64,000 nt of DNA from Breviolum minutum Mf 1.05b.01 (lineage: Eukaryota > Sar > Dinophyceae > Suessiales > Symbiodiniaceae): NCBI GenBank assembly GCA_000507305.1, contig DF241678.1, forward strand, positions 3,992 through 67,991. Direction: 5' to 3'. Position numbers and translations under genes: made by a program. The notes under the pieces were generated by a model. That model worked only from the letters and a program-made list of their open reading frames with translations, did not search any database and was not told the DNA's origin. Of this stretch, positions 11,248 through 24,025 are shown one piece after another; the first letter of the stretch is position 1; every line of letters begins with the position of its first letter.

Positions 11248-14200
11248 GTACGTGTTTTTGGCAGGTTGAGTGTGGAGGATCTAACAGCTAGAACTTTTTA
11301 AGTGGCTGTTTGAATTGAGGATCTATAAGATGTAGAAGCATGTTCATGGCGCATCACTATCAGCCAACGCCGTGAAACTTCAGAGTTGTGGAAGTGCTGG
11401 TGTGAGGGGATATACATTATTTGTTTACATTCTCTCTATACATATATATATATATATATATAATATGTTACATGCATAAAAAATATATAATATACCTCTG
11501 CAGTGTTTTGACAAACGGAACGCTTCAAAGTCAGGATTTGATAGGATGTGGCCCTGTAATTGAAAGCTTACACTTTCTATATCTCACTGGAAGACCCAAG
11601 CCAAATTGCTTCAGGTATCTCTTCTGGCACTGTTGATGCAAAGATTCCTTAATTGCATGCCATTTTTGTGGTGAGAACTACCTCGACCCGAAAATCACGC
11701 AACTGAAAAGTGGTTGAATCCATGATTTGAGGCTGTATCAAGACGTGGGACTTTCTGAACATGATCCCCCCCGAGACTAAAATTTTGAGGAAACTGTGAT
11801 CTAGGAGGCTTCCTTTTGCCAGTCATGATTCATTACCTGAAGACAACTGAAAGTAGGAGCATGCGCAGCATGGAATCAGAAGGTGGCTGACGGCAGGTTT
11901 CCCATGACCCATCATTATATGCTCCAAAATTGCTTCTTAAATATTGACATGTTTTCTCCAGAAACGGATCCTAGAACTGGGCAGCTGAATTTGTAGCCAG
12001 GCCTGGAAGAGAATCAGCGCATTGTTCAGGACAGGGTGACAGGTCATTCGTTGCATGTAAACTGAACATTTTGAGCTGCCAAAACATGAGAAACAGATTG
12101 ACCTGACCACCCCAAACTTAATCTTGTAGTTCGGTTCGGAGACCATGAGGCAGTAAGGCTTTCTTGTAATTCTAGTGAAGGATCATTCTGATGTCAGCTG
12201 GCACCGAATTGGATGATTTGTCGGAAGTCAACTGTACATCTTGGATTTCCGTTTGAAACTTCTGGTTGAGAGCCCAGAGAGGCACAAAAATGCTGACGAC
12301 GATGATGACGAGGATGGATGGATGATGATGAGGATGATGATGAGGAGCTGTCTTGACCGACTCTTTGGAGTCATCCCCAATGCCTTTACCTCAACCAAAA
12401 TGTTTTCCAGGAGTGCGAAGCCAAGTTTGCTCGACTCATGGCGAAGCATCCTGAAGGCTTTCGTGCTCCAGAGGTCTTGGCAAAGGGTTTAGACCTGGCT
12501 GTTGTGTACCTGCCACTTGGCTTCAAGGTGGGGCAAATTTGGTTGGCGTCCTTTTTTTGCTCCCAAAAAAATGTTGTAGTTGCATGGCCTGGCTTATAAC
12601 TATATATATATAATGGAATAAAATATAGCGGGAATGACGTAATCAGGGAAGATATAGTGGGAATGTTGGAGCTTTCTCAGGGTTAGACACCATGAACTTC
12701 TGGTCCAACGATGGTGGGGATGGGTGGTGTGGTCTTAGATGAAGATTGTGAGGGTCGACCCTGATTTCAGCCATGAGTATTATTTCCCCTTCATTTGAGA
12801 CTGCAAGTAGCTTGGAGTTTGGGGTGTTTGGTACCTGTGGATTTGAAATGTGGTTTCCCCGTAGGAAGGTGTTTGAGTATATTTGACAGGATGTGAGGTC
12901 ATGTGACCTTCAACATAACATAAGGCATTTTTTTAAAATAAATGTGGCAACCCACCACGTTGGATTTTTTTTTTGAGATTGCTGACTTCTTGGATTGTCC
13001 CTTATAGATGATCTGCAAAAGTATATAGACGATTTGATGACTGTGGATCCAACAAGTCATGTATAGTTTGATGATGATTTCTGGAAGAACACAGATATGG
13101 CAGCTTCCAGGGGCTTGAGCAATATTTGGGACATGATCTAGAGTGAGATCTTAAGACCTGGCAAGATGTATCATCACGAACTTGTATATGCATATATATA
13201 TATATAAAGTGTATATAATCAGAGGATGATCTATGTCTTCTTCCACCGCACCAACCTTTTCCGTCTTTTCCTTTGCAACTCCCTTTTGGATGAGGAAGAA
13301 TTATGCACTGGACAAGGCCGATGCTCTCTACGAAGTCACCAAGGCGCAGTGTCTCTCTCGTGGTCTCCCATGGAACGTGCTACTTGGCGTTGGGGGCTTG
13401 CAGGGTGATACGTGAAATTTGCTGTTTGGTCAGCCTACCCTTAAGGAAAGTGAGAGTGAGTAGTATTTGGAGCCTTACATTTTGTGCAGGGAATCCTTAA
13501 ACCTTCGCTTTGGCACTGTGAGTGGTAAGGGCTCCTTGGCGAGTTTGGAATGATGATAATTGTAACAGTCGAAGTTTTCTGAGAAGTGACTTTTTTTGAG
13601 GAGAAGGGCTTTTGTGAAGTGGGGCTTTTGTGAAGTGGTGACAGTAACCAGCCACAAAAATGAACATGGCAAGGGAATCAGGCTACGGCATCCTCATGAG
13701 TTTTTGACGAGCAGCAAAATGTGAGCTTCCAGAGGCAAAAAAGCGATGGTATCTGAAATCATCAGCCAGAACAACAAAATAGTAGATGATACAAATGAAT
13801 TTATTGGGGTGAGTGTTAGGAGAACATGTCGGCGTCAACCTTCTAGCCTTTTTTACGCTGTTGCCTCTCTCGTGCAGGCCAATACAAATCACATTTGTGG
13901 CCCCAATCGCCCCTGCTTTTGTTCTCTTCTTTGGTGAACGATCATGTTGGGGTGTGTCTTGAAATTAGGGGCCCTCGAATGTATCTATTGGTTTCCTCGC
14001 ACCAACCCCCTGGGATAGAATACATGTTTTGATTCATACTTTGTGGAAGATCTACCATATCAACTGGTGAAGATCTGATTCTCCTGGCCAAACTTTGTCC
14101 ATCAATTGGCATACTCTTTGGGGGGGGGAAACATCTCGTGTCATTTGATGCCTAGGAAGTGGTTTCAGGATTGTGCAACCTTGCGTTGCAAGCAGAATCG

Positions 14201-17200
14201 ACAAGCTGAGGCAGGACTCGGAGCTGCTGGTAGCATCCTCTTTAGAAACGGCCTTTCTGAAAATATCCTCCAAATTGGGTGGCTTTTAGTATCAGCCAAA
14301 CAAGGGGCCTAAATGATGGTTTAGCCCAAGAAAGTATGTTGCTTGTCTTCGAAAGGGTCATTTTCCCCTTCCATGTTTGTTGCAGTGTTTTCAATACTTC
14401 CGTTATTGGATGGAGATGTGCCTGTGAAGTAGTGGACGACTGCAGGATTTCAGGGGATTTTAGGGAAAGGGGCTGTTGGCAGTTAACAAGCAGATCTTTG
14501 CTCCTAGTGTTGTACAATTGGAACAGTGAAAGAAACTCAGCGTCGAACAAATGGTGGTTAGAAACAAAACTCCGAAGTCTCCTTCTTGACAGGAAGTTCC
14601 AGTTCCAGCATTTCCATTGCAAAACATGGTGCATCATGTTTGAAGAGAATGCATATGTTCCAACAAAAAAGGAGGAAACCAACAAGATGTGAATCTTTCA
14701 TCCAAATTTACTTCTTCAGCTTTTTCATCCTCAACTGAAAAAAAACCATTTTTTTTTGTAAAAGAATCCTCAACGACTATATATTGACGTGGTTTTCTAT
14801 GGCATTCCAAGGGGTACCTTCCCCAAATGTGTGGCTTCGACTGCAGGCTGCTCCCATGCTGGAAGAAGTGGCCAAGTTAACGCCTCCACATGAGGCGACC
14901 TTAAGGTCCGGGTGACTGACTGACCAGTCCATGTTCGGGGGAGGGAGGGTGGATGATGGGTTCAATGGAAGATTTAGGAGCTTTGAGCTTTGCTGATTTT
15001 TTTTTTTGGGGGGAGGTTGAATCATTGAAGTTTGGTTTATCTTACGCTGAAAAGTGAATGAACATAGTTTAATGCGATAATTGACACATGTTAAGGATAG
15101 GGTTTCAGAAGTTGGATGAAGGGATGGAACAAGGACGTTGATCATTTGCAGCAAAACAATTTCTACTTTCTGGAAGTTTTCTCAGACAATAGCCTTCCTA
15201 TTTTAAACGTTTGGAGTGGAAATTTTGCTGACGAGATTCTTGTTTGGGTTTTTGAGAAATACCAAAGGTATAACACTTCGACAGAAGTCTGAAAAAGGTG
15301 GTTAGTTCCTATTGATTTCGGGGTTCCCCCTCAAGTGGTGCAACTTGACTCATCTCCAGGAATCTGGGCACCGTTTACAACCAACTCAGAGAACATGACA
15401 AGGCCAAGGTCTACTTTGACGCAGCAGCCGAGTTAGTGGGGCAACGAGATTCCAATGGCGAGTTGATCTTGGACAAAGAGGATCCATAATTGACTGTGGG
15501 TGAGTGGTGAAAGCTGAGGTGAAACTTTTGAAAGGATGGAGTTGGAAGGCTATTTTTTTGAAGGAGTTTCATCCTAATTCTTGAAGGGGGTGAGCTTTTC
15601 AAGGGGTCAGAAAGGGTTGAGAGATGAAGGTATGTCTGGAAATTTGAGAACTGACTCACTTGGGAGGTTTCCACTGGCAATTTTGTTGTGACAATCCCAT
15701 ACATTTCCGATGTTCATGGTTATACACATTCCTCGCAAAGTCAGCTCTTAGTATCATAGTTCATCGAAGGTTCTTTGATTTTGGCGGTTTCCTCCTTCCC
15801 TTGCATGTTGGCTAGTTGTGCTTGGCTGCATATTCTTTGGCTGCTGGGAGTTTCTCTGGGTAGTCGGTCTGGCAAGATTAAAAACACTACGGTCACGTGA
15901 GCCAATCATAGTCCAATCTGTTTGGAATGCACATGAGCCCTTGGGAGGTATGATCTTGTGTGGGTGAGCGTTTGGGGAATCTTTCCGCAAAAAAAGACGT
16001 GGATGAGTCACCTTCAGCTATTCTTCAGCTTCGTCTTTGGTTCGCAGGATCTTTGGAACATTGGTTTGGTCCATAAGAACAAAAAGAACTACGATGAAGC
16101 AGCACCCATGCTGGACAAGGCCCAAGGGCAATCATTGAAGGCATTGCAATTTGGATGCAACGACGCTGCATCTGTCCTGTGTTGTTTGCAGAAGCACTCC
16201 ACCATCTCAGCTGAAAGATTTTTTACCATTTCAAAGAAACGACAAAGGTAGTTTGAGGGTTTCTGAGGGGAAGTGTGTTTTGTTTTTGTTGTTTTGCCAT
16301 CGCCGAAAATGTCATTTGGATTATGCATTATGACCTCTAAGGTTGATCTTGGGCACATTTTTTCAGGCTTCCCTAGCAGCTGTTCACAACATATTTCCCA
16401 GTGCCCTATTCTTTACAGATATATCATATATGTTGGTAATATGTTGGTAATATGTTGGTAATATGTTGGTAATGATCGGGTACTTTCCTGAGAGAACTAC
16501 GTTCCAGGCCCTTGAAAAATGGCTGGAAGAGGATCCTGAGGTGCTCTGGCCTGCAGCCAAGGGTTCATGGTGGTTTTCCCATCCAAGGGAACCTACAGGA
16601 AAGCAGTCTTTACTGGACATATACCTAGAATAGTACACAAATAAGCAGCTAGCGCCAGTCCGCCAGGCATTGGCTGGATGGAATTATGTGTGTGGGTTCG
16701 TTGGCAGACAAGGAATATTGGCAGTGTTTTGATACTGTGACCTTTGACACGGTTTTGTGCAGACTTTTTCTAGCCCCGAAAGAGTTGTTTCTTATCCTCC
16801 TCTAAAACTTCACATGGACCCTAAAAGATATGGGTTGGAGACTAAGCCAGCGGCGGGTGTGGGGAAGTGATTTTATGTTGGAGAACATTTTTTCGTTTTT
16901 GGACTGAATCCTTCTTAACCTTCACTTTCTACCGGCATCCTGGGAGGGGCAGTTCCACCCTTCCACTTCCATTTCGCACCCAGGATGATGTGACCTTGGC
17001 CAAGCTCTACGATTCTGTAGGCAGTTGCTACGACGAGATGGGAAGGTGGGAAACTGGGTCGGACCCTTCAGCGGCGGTTTGAGGTGACCAAATTTTGTTG
17101 CTGGATCTTTTGAAGTTGGTCTTCTTGGTTGAGAATCTATATAGAAAAAGGCATCAGCAAATGAGCCTCTGTTGGGGGTTGAAGACTATGTAAAGAGTTC

Positions 17201-20200
17201 TATATCTAATTTGAGATTTACACAAGCTCAAAATTCACATGGGGACTTGCAGCCACAAACATGAAAACTGATGTCACCAGCGTTCTGCCGTTATGCCAGG
17301 TATGAAGATGCCGTGGGAGTGTTGCAAAAGGCCAAAGACCTTTACGATCGAAGTATTGGCACAGAAAGTCCACTCTATGGTAGTGCCTGTGAACGTCCCT
17401 TGGTCGCCTTTCTTCGTGAAATCTGGGAAGTCAAAAGCGCTAAACCTCCCAAAGTCATAAATTCTAGCAAAGGAGTGCCAAAGTGCTACCAGGTGAAACT
17501 GAGACCCTGCTGTTTGTTCCTTCCTCTGCTTTTTCTTTCTATTTTTTCTCGTAGTGCAATGGCTTGTGGACAGTGATGGTTGCTCAGTGCCATGGCCGTT
17601 TGTGGTGACTGATTTGCGTGGCACGTGAATGGTGCTGGTGCTCTCAAGCCATTTTTCTCCGAATTTTGGTGACTCATGTTGCTGCATAAATTGGTTCCTT
17701 CCTGGGGAAAGTATCAAGCCGAGCCCCTGGTGAAAAATCGAGGATTGAGTCGAGCGCTGGTACATGCCGGGCGGCATCAAGAAGGCTGCGGCACTCTGCA
17801 ATTTGTCGGGTGATGATGGCAATGTGATCTAGGCAAATTTGAGAAAATTTCAGTGCGACCAAAGAGCCCACTGAAACATCCTGTTACTGGTAGTTAAGTA
17901 GGGAAATTCTCTCAACATGCAATGAATTCAGGTTCACGACTTCAAAATGGTGCCTAGAATGATGTAGTGAATGGAGCTAACCGTCAGAATGGGATCAATT
18001 CAAATAAATCCAGGAGTTGTTTCAATCCAAGAGTTTCAATGACGGAAACGAGCCATTAAACTGGGAACATTTCCAACTGAAGAGAAACAGGTTCAACGCC
18101 AAGAGTATGACTTCACTTTGTTTCATTTTTGTATCCACCAAAAATTCCCACTCCAATTTGCCCATCCCATGAAACACCAATCCCGAACTTCAGAAACCAA
18201 AATCAATGCACCGTGTTCAGTGGCCCATCCAATCGGAGGTTTAGACAATTTGATCGAGGCCTTTACAGTGATTGCGTTGCAGGATGCAGTGCATCCCACG
18301 CCACTCTTTGAGTTGTTGGGCATCGCGCTTGAGGAGATTCCCATCACCAAGGAGGTTTTGAGGGTTGAGGGCAGATGTTTTTTTTTGAAAAGGGAGGAGA
18401 TATCTCAGTCAAATGCACTTCCAAAAACAGTGAGTGTCTCTCGCAAATTTCTCAAGCATTTCATCAACCTTCAACTCTCAATCTGCCAACGAAAATCCAT
18501 CCGGAAGACTTTTTTCATGTTTGCAAATGTGCAATGTCTGTCCATTTTTTTGGTTGTTTTTTCTCATTTAGAATAATTATGGGTGTTTTTTGTGTTCACT
18601 TTCAAATCAAAACACCTCCCGTTACCTTTGGATTCCTCGAGGTGGATGTCTCGGAGTTGAGTCGTTTGGAGATGCCCATCCAAGCAGCGGTGCGGAACAT
18701 GCGCTACCGTGGTCTGGATCAGGTGAGGGTTCTTCGGTTGGGGGGGGTTGGGAAGGTTGGTTGAAGTGGGGAGGTTGATTGGTTGGTAAGGGATTCTTCA
18801 TGTGTTTTTTTTTGAAGATTAAAGTTGAGTTGGTGATTTGTTTTTGAATTCACCCAGGCAAGGAAGGAGTTTTTGGAAAGTTGAAAGTTTAGTTTAACGC
18901 AGTCAGTTGCAGGGAATATTTGCAGGAAAGTGGCCTTGCCACTTAAATTCCCTAGTGCGAATCGCACGGAATGAGGTGGGCGGAAGTTTCTCAATCACCA
19001 CTTGTGGCTTCATTCCCTACGAATCCATTGCACAGTTTGGGGAATTGAGGGAATCCTCCTCAAACGAAATCTGATCACATGTACCAAATTCATCCGTTTT
19101 GACGGTTGCATTTGATGGTCATACCATTATATATGATTAGAGCAATTTTTCCTTCTTGGACAACGTCCTATCACAGGTTTATGGTAAGACCGACCTGTCC
19201 CAACCAGGATGGCAACTGCGGTGTGCTCTACGAGCGCATGGCACGAGCTCTGGTGTTGTGTAGTGGAGCTGTTCCCAATGGGACGCCAGAGCAACAAGCC
19301 TCGTCAAAGCAACGGAGACAGACGGCACCTGGTTGGGAGAACAACACATTTTTTGCTTGTTCGTTCGTTCGTTTGTTTGTTTGTTTGTTTGTTTGTTTGT
19401 TTGTTTGGTTGAAACAGATTGAAGGCAGTTTTTTTTTGAGGGGAACTTGTGGCTATTTTGGAGGTGTTCATTGAGTTTGGATCCACTCATAGCAAGGCAT
19501 TTCAGGGTCATAGGTCTCCTTTTTTAATGCAGGAAAAAAAGCCCTGTCTCAACTCAGGCCATTTTTTGAAGTTAAAGTTGAATACCCGTCAGCCACCATA
19601 TGGATCGTCTCTAAGATACATCTATAAAAGGCTCTAAGGATCTAGTTTTAGATGGGTTTTATATCGATGAAGCCTTGGAAAAGATTGGAGCACTTGATTC
19701 CTCAATGTGGACCAGTGGACGGGGCTGATTTTGACCTGACCAAAGTTGAAGTGTCGTTTGATTCCTTTCCATGTTGCTCTCTTAGGTTATATGATATTTG
19801 TAGCCCTACCCATGAAACTTCTAGGCGTGTTAACCCAAGGAGCTTTTGGCAAGAGCCAACTTTGATGTCACTGCATTTTTCCAAGTGTCTCCCTTGACCC
19901 ATGTAATTCACAATGAAACCCGTTGGTTTTGCCAATCGTGTTGGAGGCACGCACTCTGCTGAATCATGCCGCTCCTTTAGTGGAAGCTGCGACGCGTGAA
20001 GGCTTAGCAGATTTGAAACATATCTCCATGCTCATCGATACCGAGCTACAGGCCTTAGACAATCAGGATGCTGCTGCACGTCTGGGCTTACCACAGACAG
20101 GTGCGCCACCTGTGGAAAGATCGGTGCCACTACCTGCAGCACCACCGGTACCAACACCTGCAGCCCCACCTGTAGCTGCGGCACGTGTTGCTGCACCAGT

Positions 20201-20291
20201 CCCACCAGCACCTGCACCTAGCGCCCCCAGCGCTGCGGCACCCAGTGCTGCAGCGCCTAAAGCGGCGCCTGCGGGGTGGCGGAGAAGATGA
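11097..20291 (+). CDS. Tetratricopeptide-repeat protein, kinesin-light-chain-like TPRs (multi-exon)
   Basis: Exons: 11097-11247, 12411-12527 and 13317-13404 (links less certain), then nine that join in phase: 14847-14905, 15360-15480, 16048-16164, 16984-17045, 17300-17388, 18221-18354, 18642-18722, 19208-19252 and 19947-20291. The nine sum to 1053 nt, 350 codons plus the TGA stop. The product shows TPR helices of the kinesin light chain type: LGTVYNQLREHDKAKVYFDA, LWNIGLVHKNKKNYDEAAPM, LYDSVGSCYDEMGRYEDAVG. TPRs form superhelical scaffolds that bind partner proteins. No motor or enzymatic domain is visible, so the partner and place in the cell are unknown. The C-terminus is an Ala/Pro-rich, probably disordered tail. 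Donors include GC (16165), GA (15481) and GT. The start codon is not identified. Confidence 0.75.
12411..12527 (+). CDS. TPR gene, exon ECEAKFARLMAKHPEGF
   Basis: 117 nt, 39 codons, flanked by TTCCAG and a GT donor: ECEAKFARLMAKHPEGFRAP and then EVLAKGLDLAVVYLPLGFK. Strongly coding in composition. A GAT-repeat patch with an acidic frame (12293-12348) lies just upstream and is not included. Confidence 0.62.
13317..13404 (+). CDS. TPR gene, probable exon
   Basis: Encodes ADALYEVTKAQCLSRGLPWN then VLLGVGGLQ, helical and TPR-like, in phase with the exon ending at 12527 if the AAG at 13314-13316 is the acceptor. An alternative acceptor at 13294 would add eight codons. The donor is near 13405. Confidence 0.5.
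14847..14905 (+). CDS. TPR gene, exon AAPMLEEVAKLTPPHEATL
   Basis: 59 nt after CTGCAG with a GT donor at 14906; leaves phase 2. Encodes half of a TPR helix pair, AAPMLEEVAKLTPPHEATL. Confidence 0.65.
15360..15480 (+). CDS. TPR gene, exon LGTVYNQLREHDKAKVYFDA
   Basis: Encodes NLGTVYNQLREHDKAKVYFD and then AAAELVGQRDSNGELILDKE, a complete TPR. Ends GAG with a GA donor (GATCCA). The next exon also begins GAT after CAG, so the intron lies between identical AGGAT words. Confidence 0.75.
16048..16164 (+). CDS. TPR gene, exon LWNIGLVHKNKKNYDEAAPM
   Basis: 117 nt encoding DLWNIGLVHKNKKNYDEAAP, MLDKAQGQSLKALQF and GCND. This is the clearest kinesin-light-chain-like TPR in the window. GC donor at 16165. 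Confidence 0.8.
16430..16473. repeat. 11-bp tandem repeat ATGTTGGTAAT x4
   Basis: Four head-to-tail copies of ATGTTGGTAAT within an intron of the TPR gene. Confidence 0.9.
16984..17045 (+). CDS. TPR gene, exon LAKLYDSVGSCYDEMGR
   Basis: 62 nt encoding DDVTLAKLYDSVGSCYDEMG plus two bases of Arg. The next exon completes GRYEDAV, the usual TPR turn. Donor GT at 17046. Confidence 0.78.
17300..17388 (+). CDS. TPR gene, exon YEDAVGVLQKAKDLYDRSIG
   Basis: Encodes YEDAVGVLQKAKDLYDRSIG and TESPLYGSA. A GTGAAC donor at 17389 gives phase 1, matching the next exon. Confidence 0.75.
18221..18354 (+). CDS. TPR gene, exon EAFTVIALQDAVHPTPLFEL
   Basis: After TTCAG; encodes LAHPIGGLDNLIEAFTVIAL then QDAVHPTPLFELLGIALEEI and PITKE. 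Donor GT at 18355. An internal acceptor at 18258 is possible and would shorten the exon. Confidence 0.65.
18642..18722 (+). CDS. TPR gene, exon VDVSELSRLEMPIQAAVRNM
   Basis: 81 nt between CTCGAG and a GTGAGG donor, phase 0 both ends; VDVSELSRLEMPIQAAVRNM then RYRGLDQ. Confidence 0.75.
19208..19252 (+). CDS. TPR gene, 45-nt exon
   Basis: Encodes DGNCGVLYERMARAL, phase 0 both ends, after CCAG and before GTGTTG. Confidence 0.65.
19357..19411. repeat. (TTCG)n/(TTTG)n microsatellite
   Basis: Three TTCG units grade into about ten TTTG units in the last intron of the TPR gene. Confidence 0.9.
19947..20291 (+). CDS. TPR gene, terminal exon with Ala/Pro tail
   Basis: Begins after TTGGAG with ARTLLNHAAPLVEAATREGL and ends at TGA 20289-20291. 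The last 65 or so residues are almost only A, P, V and S, so likely disordered, ending basic (GWRRR). Confidence 0.78.
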   Translation, partial: ARTLLNHAAPLVEAATREGLADLKHISMLIDTELQALDNQDAAARLGLPQTGAPPVERSVPLPAAPPVPTPAAPPVAAARVAAPVPPAPAPSAPSAAAPSAAAPKAAPAGWRRR

Positions 20292-21430
20292 GGATTGACA
20301 GGGTTTCAGTGCCATCAGGAGGAGTTGAAAAGATTTGTAGGTGGTTTCTTTGCTTGGAATGGATTCAGGTTCCAATTTTCGTGGGTTTTTGAGTGGTGTT
20401 TTTCTTTGATTTCGGCAAGTGACCTGGGACCTCATCTTGGTGGTTTCAATGCTGGGGCCTTAGACCATTCGTGGGTGCACCCAGCCCCACCAACCAGCCG
20501 TGCGGAAAAAAAGACGGTCGGGCAGCTAAACGGTTGTGAGACCTTGGACGAAACATGAGGTGGTTGGTCTAAGAGGTTAAGGAGTCAACAAGTATATTAT
20601 GCAATTCTACTGATTTTTAGAGGATTGATCATTTGGTATATGATTAAAATCCTTAGCTGTCCATACGAACGCCAGTGCGAAATCCGAACTGGAAATATGT
20701 GAAGGGGTCTTGGAATGTCTTTGAGACCTGTGGGACAGGCGATGTGTGACGAACAGGGAAGTGACTTTGTGGTATGAGATTAAGCATATCACAGGCTTTC
20801 TCATCTACACCTGTACAACAGAGAGATATAGCTTTGATATAGAGGTTATATGCCGGAGCTGTGGATTTGTGGCACTGCCAAGAATCCGGTCCATCAAAGT
20901 GTCCGGTGATCAATTTCCAATTTCCCACTGTTTTTACTCGTGTGATCTGGCGAAAAAATGGTCCAATGTGAAGGATTTGGAGGGAGTATGAAGAAGAAAC
21001 ACCTGGTACCAACAAGAAAATTGGCCAAAAAATTCAACGATCTGGTTCTATCAATTCATCAATTCTCACTTCACATCGAAATTGAAGCGACCCACTAAGC
21101 TTCACCAACCCCGGCATCAACATCTTCATCGCTGCCAGGTGCATCCCAAAGATCTGAATGATGATCGTTACCAAGGCACTTGAGGGCAATGGGGCCTACC
21201 TTGGCGACATAACCTTTGTGGTAAATCTGATTGGGAACATCTCATCTCAACTGCTGCTGATGTGTATGTCCAAACCGCAAACCATCAAGTTCTGATTTTC
21301 ATGTTTGTTTTTTTTTTGTGTACATTTTCGTATGTAGAAAAGCTGCTCGAATCCAATTGGTTCCCAATTTGACATGAAATCACAGATGGAGTTTGCCCCC
21401 AAACTTTGCTCCCTGCACTTGTGAAATGAC

Positions 21431-21508
21431 ATACTGTTGATGGAAGAGATCCCAGAGTTTTATACATCCCAGGTGGTTAGCCGGATTTCTTCCATCCATC
21501 AACAGTAT
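21431..21508. mobile_element. 78-bp inverted-repeat element, TACTGTTGATGG family
   Basis: The left end ATACTGTTGATGGAAGAGAT and the right end (reverse complement begins ATACTGTTGATGGATGGAAG) are near-perfect terminal inverted repeats. Other members are 41873-42004, 51399-51518 and a truncated copy at 37944-38017. No coding capacity, so a non-autonomous (MITE-like) element. No clear target duplication. Confidence 0.7.
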
Positions 21509-24025
21509 CTCAGTATCTCCCCTTTTTTGCGCAAGTGGGTACTCATTGTATCAACAAGCTAACCATAACTCAGGTGGTGATTCCCTGCCAAACTCGTTTC
21601 CGTTCAGTTCAACATCAACTTTCACCCAAGAAGCCCAAGCTATTGCTTCATTTTGCTTCTTTTCCCAGGTTCAATCTGGTCAAGAAAGATGATTGTTGTA
21701 TAAGTACATTCAGTTCATGATTTATATTGTATCCACCACCAAAATTGAACATAGATACCAAAAATGATGGGTTGTAAAATGTATGGGTTGGAAGAAAAAC
21801 ATCTGGCTATTTCGGGTATCAATGTGGGTAATTCACCTGGTATTTTCTGCATCAACCGACGTTTGAAAGTCAGCGTTTGAAAGGTGCTGTACCAGCTCCA
21901 GAGCCGATAGGTCCAAAGAGTTGGGATTTGAAGAGTGGGGAACGGGTTTGTTTGTTGGTTGGTTGGTTGGAACCCATTGGCTGTTTGTTTTTGGAGGACT
22001 TATTTTCACAAATCCTCGGATTTGGTTGAAAAGAGTTGGACATTTGAAAGGTTTTTGTCAAAAGGTCGCGAACACAGACAGCGGGTCACACCCTCCTAAG
22101 CAATGGCAGGACTAGCCTCGGACAAGCTACCTTTTTGGGTTTGGATCCTGACAGAATCAAACATAGATAAACATAGATAAACATAGCGTACTGGAACGTA
22201 ATACTCTAGTCCATACCCAAGAGACTCAGAGATATCAGAAAGCGGTCTTTGTTTTTTTTTGGCTTTCCAAAAAGATCTTGAAACAATACATCACGCAGCA
22301 AATCAATTTGATGCATTCTCGAACTAGGTAGATTTCCCATAGAAAATTTGAGATTCTGACCCTTTGTCAATCCCTATCCGCAAGTTTCCAGTGATCAGGG
22401 CTTTCTTCCAGCCGAACAGGAATTCCACCTCCACCGGTGCCGTCGCCTGCGATGTCACCATCTTTGCGGAAGAAAGTCGGGGGGTCCCAAAAACGGGCAT
22501 TTCAAATTTCATTTTGAACCTTAGGTGGTTTTCTTTTTGGTTGCATGGAATTTGTTGAAATGTCAAAATGAGGGGGTAGTCTCTTGGTATGATGTGACAT
22601 CTAGAAATGTTTTTGTTCTTGGTTGGGAAGCTGAGTCATTTTTCACGGTCCCTTGATTTTTGAGACGTAGCCATTTGGGTGTTGGATGATTTGATGACAA
22701 AAATTGGCTTCAACCTCTCTGAAACGAAACATCAAATTGGCATTTTCCATTTAATTAAGTTGACATTAAGCATTAATTTTCTGAGGTAAAATCTGTTGAC
22801 ATTAAGTATATGCGTATATATTGATTTTTTCGATTCATCCCAGATGTAAAAAAAATGCCTGTCAGGATTGTCAAGTGGGACTTACATTTGGGTCCAGTTG
22901 GCTCAATGTCGTTTTTTGTACATGGGGCTGTTGTAATTCTCACAGATCCCATATTGAAGCTCCAGTGTTTGAACCATATTGACCATTGGATACTGTAAAG
23001 ATATTTCAGGATTTTCTTGGTACTTTGAATTAGATCCGCACAAAAATCGAGTTGAAACAAGGATTTCCGTGTATGTTTTAACCTTCAAATTATACATAGA
23101 CACATACAATATCTCTTTATCTTATTTTGCAGCGTTTTGTTCTTGTTGCTTCCTTTAGGGACAGAAGTTCACAGGTTCACACGTTCAGACCTCATCCAGC
23201 AAGGGGTATCCTTTCAAGGAATCATCCAGCGGGGCCAAATTCGAATTGTTTTGGCTGAGTGTTGGGGAGGTCGTTTCGCGTCCCTTCACACCATTTTTGG
23301 CAGATTTTGGGACCAAGAGACATTGCTGATCCTTGTGGCTTGCGATGGACGTTTCACTCCATATTCATCTATATGTTGGGCATGATCCCAAGTAAATTCA
23401 CTCGCAATGCATTTACAAATAGGTTTCCAATCCCCCAATAGTTGGGGGGTTTCTAATCTTGAAAAACTGCCGCATGAATTCCCCAGCAGGTCGTGGGGTA
23501 GGGCTTGGGGAACGCTTGTGCTCCCAAGGGCGAAGAACTTAACCCTCCCACTAACTTCAGATCGTGCCTTGGCAACCGAAAATGGCTGTGGAAAACACCA
23601 TTTTTTCACACTCGGAAACGAACAGCAAACGCGTTTAGCAATGGAAAATCAGTCATCTTCCCAACTTCTTGGTTTAGTTTCTAGTTGGGAGGGGTATTTG
23701 GGGATATCAAATGAGCAGAAAAGACATGACAACAAACTCAAGCCATGAAGAACATTGTTGCCCCCTGGTTGATGGTGGTGACAGCGTTGTGGAAAACTTC
23801 TTAAAGATGATGTTTTAAACTTCTGCAGGAAAAGCAACCGAAGATTTGTCGCTTAGAAATTGGATGATGAGAAGATTCAAAATGAGCGGTCGTCATAGTT
23901 CAGGGAACCATTCTGAATCGGAATGCAACAGGCCGTGTAAACCCCGATGTTCGTTGGCGAGGTACGAAAAAAGTCAGACTATGTTGCTTTCACTGCACTA
24001 GACCTCCACATTCTGACTCGCTCAG

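Noticed and set aside
12293..12348. Acidic Asp-rich coding patch before the TPR exon
   Set aside because: It is a GAT/GAC simple repeat; the frame is open in several phases and no junction fits.
17274..17822. 182-codon minus-strand frame
   Set aside because: It is antisense to the TPR exon 17300-17388 and its intron; the + strand frame has clear TPR helices.
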